Of a DNA stretch of 64,000 bases, positions 22,818-37,560 are shown in pieces. Source of the DNA: Lithobates sylvaticus (taxonomy: Eukaryota > Chordata > Amphibia > Anura > Ranidae); the NCBI GenBank assembly GCA_028564925.1, contig CM053030.1:372584945-372648944 (forward strand), read 5' to 3'. How positions within the stretch are numbered: position 1 is the first letter of the stretch; each line of letters opens with the position of its first letter. A program made the position numbers and the translations under genes. Below the pieces are notes generated by a model. It searched no databases. It saw only the letters and a program-made list of their open reading frames with translations, and was not told the origin of the DNA.

Positions 22818-23455
22818 GTGGAGTTGATTTACTAAAGCCAAATAGACTGTGCACTTTGCAAGTGCAATTGTACTCCGCGAGTGCATCCAGAGCTTAGTGC
22901 ATGAGGGTAATGCTTCGCTTTGTAAAAAAATACGCAATCACATTCAAGGAAAATGAAAAAAGAAGTATGGGACATTTTTTTTTTTTTTTTGAATCATACT
23001 TACCTAGGTGGATACATTATCGGTCCGATGCTCCATCTGTCCCCCTGCCGGCTCTAAGGCTAGCTAGTGACTGTCAGTCATCAGCTCTCTGCTCTGCCAC
23101 CCTGTGCTCACTGGAACGCTGGGCTGTAGAGGGGGCAGGAGCGGCCGGCTCAGCCTCTCAACTGCTCACTGAGAGCCTGAGCCGGGTGGCAGTCCAGGCA
23201 TGTGGGAAGATCCTGACCATATTGTCACGATCTTGCCTGAGCCTGGACCGGCTCTGTGACGTCAGCTGACAGCAGGACAGTGATCAACAGGAGAAGTACA
23301 GCTAAACAAGCTTTGGCTGTACTTCTCTTTGAAAAAAAAACTGAATTTTTGATTGGCTGATGGAATTCATCAGACCTTCCCCTCATTTACTAAGCTCTGC
23401 ACTTGCAAAATGTACAGTTTATTTGCCTTTAGTAAATCCACACCCTAAGTACCAA
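22818..23455. mobile_element. TTTACTAAA-family MITE with an internal insertion
   Basis: The left end 'gatttactaaagccaaat' (22825) and the right end 'gcctttagtaaatcc' (23425) are inverted. 'tgcacttgcaaaatgtac' on the right pairs with 'gtgcactttgcaagtgca' on the left. The middle (22975-23340), with a T17 run and CG-rich sequence, looks like a second repeat inserted inside. Non-coding. Confidence 0.55.
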
Positions 23456-23755
23456 AATTATAATACTAGCCAGTATGAAGGAGTGTTAGTGGTAAAAAGG
23501 ACTTGCTTTTTTTGCATATTCATTCTTTATGATCTACATAGCTGGGGTCCTGTCAGGGGTGTCTTTGCCTTCATAGCTAGCGCTAAACGGTGTCCCTCTT
23601 TCCCATCTCAGAAAGTTGGGGAGGTATGGTAGTGGGTAGTGATTAGTGTAATGACAGAACTTTAGAATGCCTCTTTCCTTGATCTACAAGGTTTACCAAG
23701 GACAGGAATGGGACAGAAATATTAATGAGGAAGGGTGTACTTCAAAAGGTATTTA

Positions 23756-25375
<1,620 letters not shown>

Positions 25376-25824
25376 TAGGTAGTGGAACAGAGCTGAAAGA
25401 GTGTGGGTGAATAGCTGCGCCTCTATTAGCTCAAGCTGCCAACACGACAATATGACCAATTGTATACTATAAATGAAAAAGAAAAGCGTGTGGCGCTAAA
25501 TAAAACGTGTTTGAACAGTCGTTGTAGGCGAGAATGGAAAAATCTCGACCACTAAAATGAGTGTTCAAATTTAATGTGAAAGTGAAACGGACGTCAATCT
25601 GTAAGTATAACCTGAACAGGTATGCTAATCAAAGCAAAACATCATCATGTGCATGTGATATATGAAAACTAGCAAAATTCTTATTTAAATCGATAAAAAA
25701 AAGAACTTATCCTCATATAGAGAAACAGCGGAGTCAACCGATCTCCATGCAAGGAGCAAGTAACAAAAAATAATAGTAATATGACCACTATAAATTGGCT
25801 CAGTGTACCAACCAATAAAAGGTA

Positions 25825-27463
<1,639 letters not shown>

Positions 27464-29599
27464 TATGTAATAACACACAAGTTTGGAGCACTCAAAAAAA
27501 AAAAAAAAACAGTGGTAAATGACTAAAAATAGTGGTCTCAATGGTGGTTATACGCTCTTGACGAGCAACAACAGCAGCAGCCAACTGTGTGTATGAGACC
27601 ACCCCTAGAAACAAAAGTGAATAGAAAATATATATCCAATATAGTGAGATATGGTCCTAGCGACATGGAATGTGCTGGTAAAGAGTTAAATACCCCTATG
27701 TGTTATTTCAACGCATTCACAACCACGTCCAAGGAAGTGGAGAGATATTGTGGTTTACAAATGGAAAGAATTACTTATGTTAACTCATATCTTGTATAAA
27801 CCGATAAGGTGAACACTTCAAGAATATCTCAAATGGACACGCCGTGTCAATATAGAATAATCGGAGACCAGATTAAGATATGATAATGTCCATAACATAT
27901 ATGAGTTCAAATGATTTCCATTTATGGGGTTTGGAAACTGCGTCCTCTTTGTATCGGATTCAGTTGCAAACACGGCAATATAGAAATGAATTTGGTACGC
28001 TTACCACATCCAATGGACCCACTGACCGGTGGTGAGGGGTCAAACGAGCTTGAAACTGTTAAACCTGGAACTGTACTGGATCACTGCACACGGAGTAGAG
28101 CTCAGAGAGAGATGTCAATCTTCACTCACTGGACGACAGGGGATCATCCAAAAACGGTTAACAGGCAAACTTTCACCGCCGGACACAGATCCTCAGGACA
28201 TGTGGAAGTATGTAGATAAAGAAAAAAGAGAGGGCCTCCTCATCGTGTAAAAAAGTCCAGAAAGGGACTCAATTTATTGCTCAGAATGCGTTAACATCCA
28301 TAATACATCTTCATAAAAATGTAGTTTAAAAACAAAACAAAAGCAATGAAGCGCACTAGTAGCAGTATATCTGCAAGGTTCTCCCGACGCGTTTCGTCTG
28401 ACAAACACTTCAACTGGGGCACATGTTAACGCATTCTGAGCAATAAATTGAGTCCCTTTCTGGACTTTTTTACACGATGAGGAGGCCCTCTCTTTTTTCT
28501 TTATCTACATACTTCCACATGTCCTGAGGATCTGTGTCCGGCGGTGAAAGTTTGCATGTTAACCGTTTTTGGATGATCCCCTGTCGTCCAGTGAGTTAAG
28601 ATTGACATCTCTCTCTGAGCTCTACTCCGTGTGCAGTGATCCAGTACAGTTCCAGGTTTAACAGTTTCAAGCTCGTTTGACCCCTCACCACCGGTCAGTG
28701 GGTCCATCGGATGTGGTAAGTGTACCAAATTCATTTCTATATTGCCGTGTTTGCAACTGAATCCGATACAAAGAGGACGCAGTTTCCAAACCCCATAAAT
28801 GGAAATCATTTGAACTCATATATGTTATGGACATTATCATATCTTAATCTGGTCTCCGATTATTCTATATTGAGACGGTGTGTCCATTTGAGATATTCTT
28901 GAAGTGTTCACCTTATCGGTTTATACAAGATATGAGTTAACATAAGTAATTCTTTCCATTTGTAAACCACAATATCTCTCCACTTCCTTGGACGTGGTTG
29001 TGAAAGCGTTGAAATAACACATAGGGGTATTTAACTCTTTTCCAGCACATTCCATGTCGCTAGGACCATATCTCACTATATTGGATATATATTTTCTATT
29101 CACTTTTGTTTCTAGGGGTGGTCTCATACACACCGTTGGTTGCTGCTGTTGTTGTTGCTCGTCAAGAGCGTATAACCACCATTGAGACCACTATTTTTAG
29201 TCATTTACCACTGTTTTTTTTTTTTTTTTGAGTGCTCCAAACTTGTGTGTTATTACATACCTTTTATTGGTTGGTACACTGAGCCAATTTATAGTGGTCA
29301 TATTACTATTATTTTTTGTTACTTACTCCTTGCATGGAGATCGGTTGACTCCGCTGTTTCTCTATATGAGGAAAAGTTCTTATTTTATCGATTTAAATAA
29401 GAATTTTGCTAGTTTTCATATATCACATGCACATGATGATGTTTTGCTTTGATTAGCATACCTGTTCAGGTTATACTTACGGATTGACGTCCGTTTCACT
29501 TTCACATTAAATTTGAACACTCATTTTAGTGGTCGAGATTTTTCCATTCTCGCCTACAACGACTGTTCAAACACGTTTTATTTAGTGGAACAGAGCTGC

Positions 29600-30865
29600 A
29601 GAGAAACTGGTCTGTGTTCTAGTGCAATTAGGATTATAGGACCATTATTTGAACACATTAGGCAGAATTCAATAAAACATTTACAACACTTTTCTGGCAG
29701 TAGGGTCCCTTGCAACAGTTTCTTTGTTGAGGTTTCTGACACTTGTAACAGATTGAGCTAATTCTTATTTGCATGGCAATGACCAGATTTGGGCAATGAC
29801 CGGAATGGACAGGGCAGCTAAATGGACCGGGATGAGTCAGTGGATCCTTTTTTGGCATCGTCATTTTTTTTTTTTTTTTTTTAATTACTGTGTTTCTGCC
29901 CCTTTTTTTGGTTCCTAGTAGTAATTCTTGCAGGTGCCTGCAAGGGTATTAACTAAGAATATTCCAAAAAATCATATATTATATACGCAAAAATATGAAG
30001 ATAATTTGCATTTAATGGAAAAAAAGTATTATAGGTTCTTTTGGGTTATCCATATTTCATATTTCTTAGTCCTTTAATGGGGTCAGAAGTAAAGCAGAAA
30101 ATTAAGACAATGATAAATGATAATTTCACCCAGCATCATTTGTCATATCAAATGAGAGAACTGCTACTCTGTGTAATTAGTTATTACTATTATCACTGAT
30201 GTCTACTGACATCTCTCATTTCCTTTCTTCTTTGCTTCATAGTGTTTTTGCAACTCTTAGAAAGGCTACAAGGCTGTGATAGAGAGAAATTACACAAACT
30301 AGGAAAAAACCGAAGGAACTGGTATATTTCTGAAGACCACACTCAGCTATGAATTATCAGACTTGTACTACAGACTTGTTGCGTGATGTTCCAGAAGTAT
30401 AAATGTGATTTATGGAATATAGGCGTTGACTAGCCAAGATCCTTTAATAAAGTTCAACACATTTTGCATATGACTGCCGTGTAGAAAATAATTTGTAAAA
30501 TGCTGTGCCCATGTTACTGCTCAAGGTGGACTTATGGCTTCACCGACGAGCATGGGTGCTCTCAGCTCTGGTCAAAAGGAACCCATTCTAGCCCCAACAG
30601 ATGCAAATCAATACAGGAAAAAAAATAGCACCACAACCACCAAATCCTTTTTTTTCCCCTTAAAAAAAACGTTATGTTATGGTTAACAGAGTGTTACATG
30701 TAAATTCAGGGCCAGACTGGGAAAAAAACAGCCCTGGAAATAGTTTCATACCAGCCCCATAGCATTATTATACCAGCCAAACAGCATAACGTCATTATTT
30801 TCTTGTTCATAAAAGGGAAAACTATGCATTTTAAAGCACATTTGAAGAGTGTATTATACTCACCA
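29600..30865. other. Unassigned AT-rich region
   Basis: No gene or element ends recognised. A T20 run lies at 29862-29882. 'gggccagactgggaaaaa' near 30710 looks like the start of a dispersed repeat that leads into the minisatellite. Confidence 0.4.
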
Positions 30866-31365
30866 GTGCCCATCAGCGAGGCTCATCAGTGCCACTCAGC
30901 GCAGCCTCACCAGTGCCCATCAATGCAGCCTCATCAGTGCCCACCAGCTCAGCCTCCTAAGTGCCTATCAGTGCAGCCCCATCAATGCAGCCTCATCAGT
31001 GCCCATCAGCTCAGCCTCCCCAATGGCCATCAATGCAGCCTCATCAGTGCCCATCAATGCAGCCTGATTAGTGCCCATCAGTGCAACCTTACCTGTGCCC
31101 ATCAATGCAGCCTGATCAGTGCCCATCAATGCAGCCTGATCAGTGCCTATCAGCTCAGCCTCACCAGTGCCCATCAATGCAGCCTGATCAGTGCCCATCA
31201 ATGCAGCCTGATCAGTGCCCATCAGCTCAGCCTTACCTGTGCCCATTAATGCAGTCTAATCAGTGCCCATCAATGCAGCCTGATCAGTGCCCATCAGCTC
31301 AGCCTTACCTGTGCCCATTAATGCAGTCTGATCAGTGCCCATCAGCACAGCCTTGCCAGTGCATT
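30866..31365. repeat. 24-bp minisatellite, about 21 units
   Basis: Tandem units of the form ATCAGTGCCCATCAATGCAG + CCTG, with a second unit type carrying CAGCTCAGCCT. Because 24 is a multiple of three, long frames stay open on both strands (repeating QCPSMQPD and GTDQAALM). These are not genes: there is no start context, domain or flanking exon. Confidence 0.92.
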
Positions 31366-31437
31366 CAGAGAGGAGAGTCAACAGTTTACACAGAGTGGGG
31401 ATCTCCCGCTTACCCGGTGCAGCCACTGTCACTCAAA

Positions 31438-31535
31438 GTCCTGCCTCCTGGACCGGCTTCTATGATGGACTTCACACATCTTGGCATTGGACCAGTGTGA
31501 TGTCCATCATAGGAGCCAGTCCAGGAGGCGGGACT
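31438..31535. repeat. Short inverted repeat hairpin
   Basis: 'cctcctggaccggcttctat' (31442) pairs with 'ataggagccagtccaggagg' (to 31532), and 'gatggacttcacac' pairs with 'gtgtgatgtccatc', leaving an ~18-bp loop. Part of a MITE or a former element end. Non-coding. Confidence 0.65.
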
Positions 31536-32004
31536 TCGTATGACACTGCGGCCGCGCCATGTAAGCAGGAGATTCCCGCTCTGTGTAATCTGGTGGCGCT
31601 TGCCCCCTTCTCTTCAGAGGCAGCCTGTGCACCCACCCAGGATCAGCCCCGCAGAGTGGCCCCAGGGCAGGCGACCTACCAGGAAATTTCCCTCTATCCC
31701 GGGAGGCCAGTCCGGCCTTGTGTAAATGTTGTCCAACAGACCCTGTTCCTCTTCTCCAAGTATTTCACCCCAGGAGGGGCTTAATCATAGACGTGTTTTA
31801 ATGTAATGCACTTTTTACTACAACATAAAGCTTACTAAAGAGAAAAAAGGAAAGATTTTGCTGTGGTGTGACTTTATTTGTATTGTTATGTCATGAGATA
31901 CTGAATGACATTTGAACCTGACCCACACTAAAGCATATATAAACCCATTGATTTACCTGTTTCCTAAAGCAGTTACAATCAAGGCATACCATGAATGCTA
32001 ACTG
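31536..32004. other. Unassigned region
   Basis: GC-rich then AT-rich sequence without a recognised gene. The last ~80 bases appear to belong to the repeat that continues at 34349-34625, split by the element between. Confidence 0.35.
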
Positions 32005-33099
32005 TTATGCCGCGTACACACGAAGGGACAATCCCGCGGGATTATCCTCTGGACTGAAGTCCAGCGGATAATCCCCTCGTGTGTGGGCGCCGGCGGACTT
32101 TTTGGCGCCAAAGTCCGGCGGACTTTTTGGCGCCAAAGTTTTAAGTTTTGTTTTAAAATTATCCGCTGGACTTGGCAGTCCAGCGGACAATCCCGCCGTT
32201 AGTGGGCAAGTCCGCGGGACTTTTGAAATGAACGGACTTGCCGCTCATCGGCAAGTCCGTTCATTTAGCACGTGACTTCAGGTTACGTAGCTAGCGTAGG
32301 CAGTTACTGCCGCCGCGCTAGCTCCGTGACCTGGCATGGATTTAAAGGGACTCCCCACGCCGAAAAAACGGCGTGGGGGTTCCCCCCAAATCCATGTCAG
32401 ACCCTCATCCGAGCACGCAGCCTGGCAGGCCAGGAAAGGGGTGGGGACGAACGAGCGCCCCCCCCCTCCTGAGCCGTACCAGGCCGCGTGCCCTCAACAT
32501 GGGGGGTGCCCTGGGGAAAGGGGGGCCGTGCGCCCCCCCCCCCCACCCCAAAGCACCTTGTCCCCATGTTGATGAGGACAAGGGCCTCTTCCCGACAACC
32601 CTGGCCGTTGGTTGTCGGGGTCTGCGGGCGGGGGCTTATCGGAATCTGGGAGCCCCCTTTAATAAGGGGGCCCCCAGATCCCGGCCCCCCACCCTATGTG
32701 AATGAGTATGGGGTACGATGTACCCCTACCCATTCACCTAAGGTGTAAAATGTAAAGTACAAAAACACACACACTTTTGAAAAAATATTTTATTGCACTG
32801 CTCCGGGGGTCTTCTTCCGTCTTGGGGGTCTTCTCGCCGGACTCCCCCGCTCTCTTCTGCTCTTTTACCTAGCTCTTTCACGAGGGGGGGAGTCCGGCTA
32901 CCTTCTTCGTCGTCGTCGCCGTCGTCTGGGGGTCTCGATCCGCCTTCGGGGGTCTTCCGGGGGTCTCTTCTGTTCTTGCAGCGGTCGTCGTCTTCCGCGC
33001 CGCCGGCGCCTTCTTCTTCTTCTTGTCCTTCTTCTTGTCCTTCTTCTTGTTCTTCTTCTTCCGATGTTGACCCGACGCTCTCTCTGCCCGGAATGCCTG

Positions 33100-33300
33100 T
33101 GCCGCTCTGCGCTGAGACTTATATAGGGGAATGGGGACAGGGTCACATGTTTATGTCACATGGTGACCCCGCCCCCTTGCGATGTCACAGTCCCAGCATC
33201 CTCCGGGACTGTGACAACACAAGGGGGCGGGGTCACCATGTGACATGTGCATGTGACCCTGTCCCCATTCCCCTATATAAGTCTCAGCGCAGAGCGGCAC
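33100..33300. promoter_or_regulatory. Symmetrical bidirectional promoter-like centre (Harbinger-like element)
   Basis: Outward from the axis at ~33200: 'tgtcacagtccc'/'gggactgtgaca', GC boxes CCGCCCCC / GGGGGCGGGG, 'ggtcaccatgtgacat', then CCCTATATAAGTCTCAGCG on each strand (about 33110-33130 minus, 33269-33288 plus). Both TATA boxes are intact. Transcription start would lie about 30 bp outward. Inference from motifs. Confidence 0.6.
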
Positions 33301-33600
33301 AGGCATTCCGGGCAGAGAGAGCGTCGGGTCAACATCGGAAGAAGAAGAACAAGAAGAAGGACAAGAAGAAGGACAAGAAGAAGAAGAAGGCGCCGGCGGC
33401 GCGGAAGACGATGACCGCCGCAAGAACAGAAGAGACCCCCGGAAGACCCCCGAAGGCGGATCGAGACCCCCAGACGACGGCGGCGACGACGAAGAAGGTA
33501 GCCGGACTCCCCCCCTCGTGAAAGAGCTAGGTAAAAGAGCAGAAGAGAGCGGGGGAGTCCGGCGAGAAGACCCCCAAGACGGAAGAAGACCCCCGGAGCA

Positions 33601-33625
33601 GTGCAATAAAATATTTTTTCAAAAG
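33601..33625 (+). terminator. AATAAA polyadenylation-like signal ending each arm unit
   Basis: GTGCAATAAAATATTTT at about 33601-33617 on the plus strand, followed by a GTGTGTGTG stretch as expected of a downstream GU-rich element. The mirror copy is at about 32776-32798 on the minus strand. Distance from the TATA is about 330 bp on both sides. Confidence 0.5.
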
Positions 33626-34351
33626 TGTGTGTGTTTTTGTACTTTACATTTTACACCTTAGGTGAATGGGTAGGGGTACATCGTACCCCATACTCATTCA
33701 CATAGGGTGGGGGGCCGGGATCTGGGGGCCCCCTTATTAAAGGGGGCTCCCAGATTCCGATAAGCCCCCGCCCGCAGACCCCGACAACCAACGGCCAGGG
33801 TTGTCGGGAAGAGGCCCTTGTCCTCATCAACATGGGGACAAGGTGCTTTGGGGTGGGGGGGGGGGGGCCGCACGGCCCCCCTTTCCCCAGGGCACCCCCC
33901 CTGTTGAGGGCCCGCGGCCTGGTACGGCCCCGGCGGGGGGGGGGGGGCGCTCGTTCGTCCCCACCCCTTTCCTGGCCTGCCAGGCTGCGTGCTCGGATGA
34001 GGGTCTGACATGGATTTGGGGGGAACCCCCACGCCGTTTTTTCGGCGTGGGGATTCCCTTTAAATCCATGCCAGCTTGCGGAGCTAGCGCGGCGGCATTT
34101 ACTGCCTACGCTAGCTACGTAACCTGAAGTTACGTTCGAAATGAACGGACTGCTCCGTGTGTGGGCAAGTCCGTTCATTTTCAAAAGTCCCGCGGACTTT
34201 TGGCCGGCGGATTATCCGCTGGAGAAGTCCGTGCGTGTGTGGGCAAGTCCACACCCTCGGAAAGTCCAGCGGACCTAGCTGGAAAGTCCCGCGGGATTGT
34301 CCGCTGGACTAGGTCCGCCGGCAAAAGTCCGCACGTGTGTATGCGGCATTA

Positions 34352-34625
34352 CAGTTACTTGTGCGCTGAACTGCCAATCCATCAAATGACTGGTGTGAAA
34401 GCAGAAATACACCTATCCTTTGCACCTAAGGAAACTTCCATCTAAGCCTCTGTTTTGTCTGCATTTGTTATGGTGCTACTAACGCGATCAGCCAAGACAC
34501 CAGCCATTTGATGGGTTGACAGTTTGGTTGAGAGCTTACATAAGTGCACTAGAAACTGTAACAGTTATCACAAATACACTTGTGTGATAGTAGAACCCAT
34601 ACACTAGAGACCTTTGCTATTGTAA
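34352..34625. repeat. Palindromic repeat split by the TTA-flanked element
   Basis: 'atccatcaaatgactggtgt' (34378) pairs with 'acaccagccatttgatggg' (34498-34516), with further pairing toward both ends. The sequence left of 32005 appears to be its other flank, so the palindromic element landed in an older MITE. Confidence 0.5.
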
Positions 34626-35329
34626 CCAGTGATAAGATCAACCGTTGACCAGGGCAAATATGGTAAAACTTAGCTCCCCCTCCCATTACCAAAATGCTTG
34701 TTATGTTTGTGGCATGCAATGAAATAGTACCAGTAAAAAGATTAAAATACTTACATGCACAAATATGTACAGTAACAAAGGAAAATATTTCCCTGGGTTG
34801 GTGGTGTCACTGAAATGGAAAAATGGACCAGAGTTGGTTAGGCGACTGCAATGAAAAAATGTCCCTCAGTGGTGTCACTGAAAAACAAAAATGCTTATGT
34901 AGGTGGTGCCAGTGAAAATAAAAAATGTTCTTGTGTCTGTGGTGTCGCTAAAAGGAAAAAAAATGTTGCTGTGTATGGTGGTGTCACTGGAAGAAACACC
35001 ACTACAAAGTTCCCGCCACCTCAAGTACAGTGCTCTTCCCTCAACTCTGACCCCCCCCCCCCACCACTAAAATGCTCACCCTCCATCAGTGGCATGCCTA
35101 GCACATTTGGCATTCGGGCCCATATTTTTTTTTAAACCTTCCAAACAAAATGGTAGAAAGACATATAGTGGCACTCCAAATTGAGGGTGTGGTCCAATTG
35201 TGGACATGGTAAAATCCTGGGTGCATTCTGGGTCATGCAGTCAAACGGATGTCAGATTGGGAAAAGGTGGTCCAGGCAGGCTCCCCCTCAGTCCAGGCTT
35301 TTTTCCCTAAATTTAACAGGGTCTCCAGA
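34626..35329. other. Unassigned region with a short tandem motif
   Basis: Bases 34795-35000 repeat a ~45-bp unit of the form 'ggtggtgtcactgaaa...aaaaatg' four to five times. No gene recognised. Confidence 0.45.
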
Positions 35330-35715
35330 CATGTCCTCTTCTACTCTTGGGCCTTCAGGCACTCACTCTCCTAGTCTAGGGGCACCTCCCACCTAGTTCA
35401 GGTTTTCCGGGCACCCTATTTTTTAGTAAATAGCCACTAGGCACCCTCTTTCTTAGTCCAGGGCCTTCAGATATCCACTGTTCTAGTTCAAGGACTCTAG
35501 GCACCACCTCTTCTAGTCCAGGGCCTTCAGGCACTCCCTCTTCTAGTTCATGGTCTCCAGGCGCCCCCTCACCTAGTCCAGGGCATCCAGGCACCCTCTC
35601 TCCTAGTTTGGGCTTTTAGGCACCCCCTCCTAGTTTGGAACCTCCAGGCACCCCCTCTCCTAGTCTGAGTTCTCCAGGCAACCCCTATCTTAGTGCAGGG
35701 CCTTAAGGTAACCTG
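35330..35715. repeat. ~33-bp minisatellite, about 11 units
   Basis: Degenerate tandem units around 'CCAGGCACCCCCTCTCCTAG' + TCCAGGGCCTT. The minus strand stays open for 72 codons as an 11-residue repeat (EGPGLEEGVP-like), which follows from the unit being a multiple of three. Not called as a gene. Confidence 0.85.
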
Positions 35716-36029
35716 TCCCCTAGTCCACTGGTTTTGGTTATCTACACAATTAACACTTTGAACCCCAAGCTGCCATCAGATAGCTTTTAGCCTATCAACT
35801 CTTACAGCAATGACAATTATGACTTTAAATAAATGTCTGGAACACGTACTGTCACCACAGATAGGTATATCATGTGATTTACCATATAGTAGCGCTCTTC
35901 AAAGAGATAGGGATTCCTTAATTTCTGCATTATTGAATTATAGACAATATTAATGATTTTGAAATATTGTTTAATAAAAGAAAACAGGAATTGGTACAGA
36001 CGATCGGAATTTTCGAGCAAAACTTCTTT
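35716..36029. other. Unassigned AT-rich region
   Basis: No gene or repeat terminus seen. Confidence 0.35.
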
Positions 36030-37200
36030 GGGGGTGTGACCTTGGGCCTGGGACTTGGGTGCAGGAGGGTCACTTCAAGAATGCATGGAGGATCTGAACA
36101 GGAGGCACAGAGAGGAGTCAGAGAGGACAGCGGGAGCTAGTACTGCTGGGCAAGTCTTCAGGAGGGCACCACCGGTGTGTGTGAGGCCAGGAGGGCCGGT
36201 GAGTGACAGGCACAGTTGGGAGGACTGGGGAGGCACACCTGAGAGGACTGGGAGTGTGCAGTCTGGAATGGCTGCAGAGGGATTACTTGGAGCAGTAGTC
36301 TACCATTGGTCAGCTAGCACACTAAGGACTTCCTATTCTATTCTGATACATCAAAGGGGCCCACGGTCCCTGCCTGAAAAGGGCAATTCCTAGGATCTTA
36401 CTGAGTCAGAGTTGGGCCTAACCATGTGCTAGCTATGCCTGGAGCCAAGTTTTGTGCAGGAGAAAGAGAGGGTGAAAGTCTGCAAGCAAGTGCAGTGCAG
36501 GAGGAGTGGAGAAGTGTCTTGTACAAAGAGTGTACATAGTTCTGTCCCAAATTGACTGTTCTGAAATTCTACGGGGCATACCATATACTCCTATCCCTAT
36601 CCAAGTTCAAATCCCTCAATTAAAATACAAAAACAAGCATATGGACTGTTCATTGTCTCTAAGGTGATTGGGAAGTGAATGCCGGGCTGGGCAGGGTGAC
36701 CGGTGGACCACAACTTTCAGAAGCCCCTACAGGGGTACGGCTACATTTGGGGGCTCGTTCTGGGACCACCTGATCATGTGTTACTGCCAGCCTTTGCCCC
36801 TAGCAACCAAGGAAGTGGGCCAGGGAACTGTGTTTGTTCCACCAGTATTGAGCAATTGAACCCTGGGGAAGGACTTGTGTGCTCTGCCTGCTATTCAGGA
36901 CTGAAATAATAAGTGCCATTGCCCATAGCAACCAGCGGGAGTCATTGCCAGTTATTGCTGCCTGCTTGCTCAACCAGCGCTGGGGCGGACACTTATACTA
37001 ATCCTGCAATCCAGTGACTTTTCACCATGTGCTGTCACCTGTGGCAATCACGGTGGGTGTTCGCTCCCATGAATTACAAATGCGTCCAGCGTTCTGCTAA
37101 TCCTGGACATTTTTCACTGGATTACAAATATGTCCAGCCCTCTGCAAATGCTGGGCATCTTTAACTTTTGCTCCATACTCCTGCTATAGACAGTAAAGTG
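36030..37200 (+). mobile_element. LTR retroelement fragment: LTR 3' part, primer-binding site, leader
   Basis: Fossil. Bases from about 36420 to 36745 match the 3' part of the LTR ending at 52596 ('gtgtacatagttctgtccca', 'tgaatgccgggctgggcag') and end in GGCTACA. Directly after is TTTGGGGGCTCGTTCTGGGA, which resembles the tRNA-Pro primer-binding site of some vertebrate retroviruses, then ~430 bp of leader-like sequence. No gag or pol recognised. Family: LTR retroelement, possibly an endogenous retrovirus. Looks broken and old; the left LTR boundary is unclear. Confidence 0.6.
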
Positions 37201-37280
37201 TGCCTGGAGTTGCCCAGGGTGATCGGGGTAAACCTGCGGGTGCCTGCGGGCTGGACTGTGTTGAGATAGTGCCTTTCAGT

Positions 37281-37560
37281 AGGGATGAGCTCAATTTCGC
37301 CAAACAGCAAACATTATGGGGTGTTCGCGGGAAATTTGAGCTCTGCGGAATGCCCCATAATGCAATGCGAGATCGCAGTGCATTAGCGTCTGATAATTGG
37401 CCAAAGCATGCACCTGACCTGCATGCTTTAGCCAATCACAGTGCACTCTGCTGAGAGAGCCATAATTGGCCAAAGGTAGGGTGTCTTTGTCCAATCATGG
37501 CTTAGGGGGACTAAGTCCAAGCCCCACACTATATAGACCGCCGCTGAAGACGTCTATGAC
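37281..37560 (+). mobile_element. hAT-like palindromic element, left-end fragment (copy 3)
   Basis: Starts TAGGGATGAGCTC at 37281 and follows the family through 'ccataatgcaatgcgag', 'gcatgcacctgacctgcatg' and the left-end TATA region 'ccccacactatatagaccgc' (37521-37540). The palindromic interior is absent. Confidence 0.7.

Larger units (their letters stand above)
32330..34075. repeat. Palindromic cargo module inside the TTA-flanked element
   Basis: From outside to centre each arm has: a hairpin unit 'gatttaaaggga...ccccacgccg', 'aaatccatgtcagaccctc', 'cctcaacatggggggtgcc', 'aagcaccttgtccccatg', 'cttatcggaatctggga', 'atggggtacgatgtacccc', an AATAAAATATTTT signal, a GAA/AAG-rich tract, then the promoter block. 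The order and much of the sequence match the module in 47570-49255. Sense reading from the centre gives only Lys/Arg-rich low-complexity peptide, so coding is doubtful. Confidence 0.8.
32008..34348. mobile_element. Complete 2.34-kb palindromic Harbinger-like element
   Basis: Flanked by TTA at 32005-32007 and 34349-34351. Ends are TGCCGCGTACACACG and CGTGTGTATGCGGCA, close to the TGCCCCATACACAC end of the autonomous Harbinger at 38886, and TTA is a standard Harbinger target duplication. The outer ~300 bp on each side are rich in 'gtccgccggact' and 'aagtccgttcatt' motifs and are only partly complementary. From about 32285 to 34110 the two halves are nearly identical reverse complements centred at ~33200. 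No transposase: non-autonomous. Confidence 0.88.

Noticed and set aside
27911-28809. Matching 102-codon frames in both foldback arms (MISIYGVWKLRPLC...)
   Set aside because: The arms are nearly identical DNA, so frame conservation carries no extra information. No known domain, and no conservation test is possible here.
30803-31500. Two overlapping ~140-codon frames rich in Gln, Cys, Pro and Ser
   Set aside because: They are produced by the 24-bp tandem repeat, which is a multiple of three, and are matched by an open frame on the other strand.
32793-33606. 242- and 151-codon Ser/Pro-rich frames, and Arg-rich frames, across the palindrome centre
   Set aside because: The Ser/Pro frames are antisense to the purine-rich tract and run across the promoter axis. 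The Arg/Lys frames are low complexity. Mirror copies exist only because of the palindrome.
32008-34348. Palindrome as an assembly fold-back artefact
   Set aside because: It has a clean TTA duplication, distinct outer ends and partial relatives elsewhere in the window, so a real element is more likely; long-read confirmation is still desirable.
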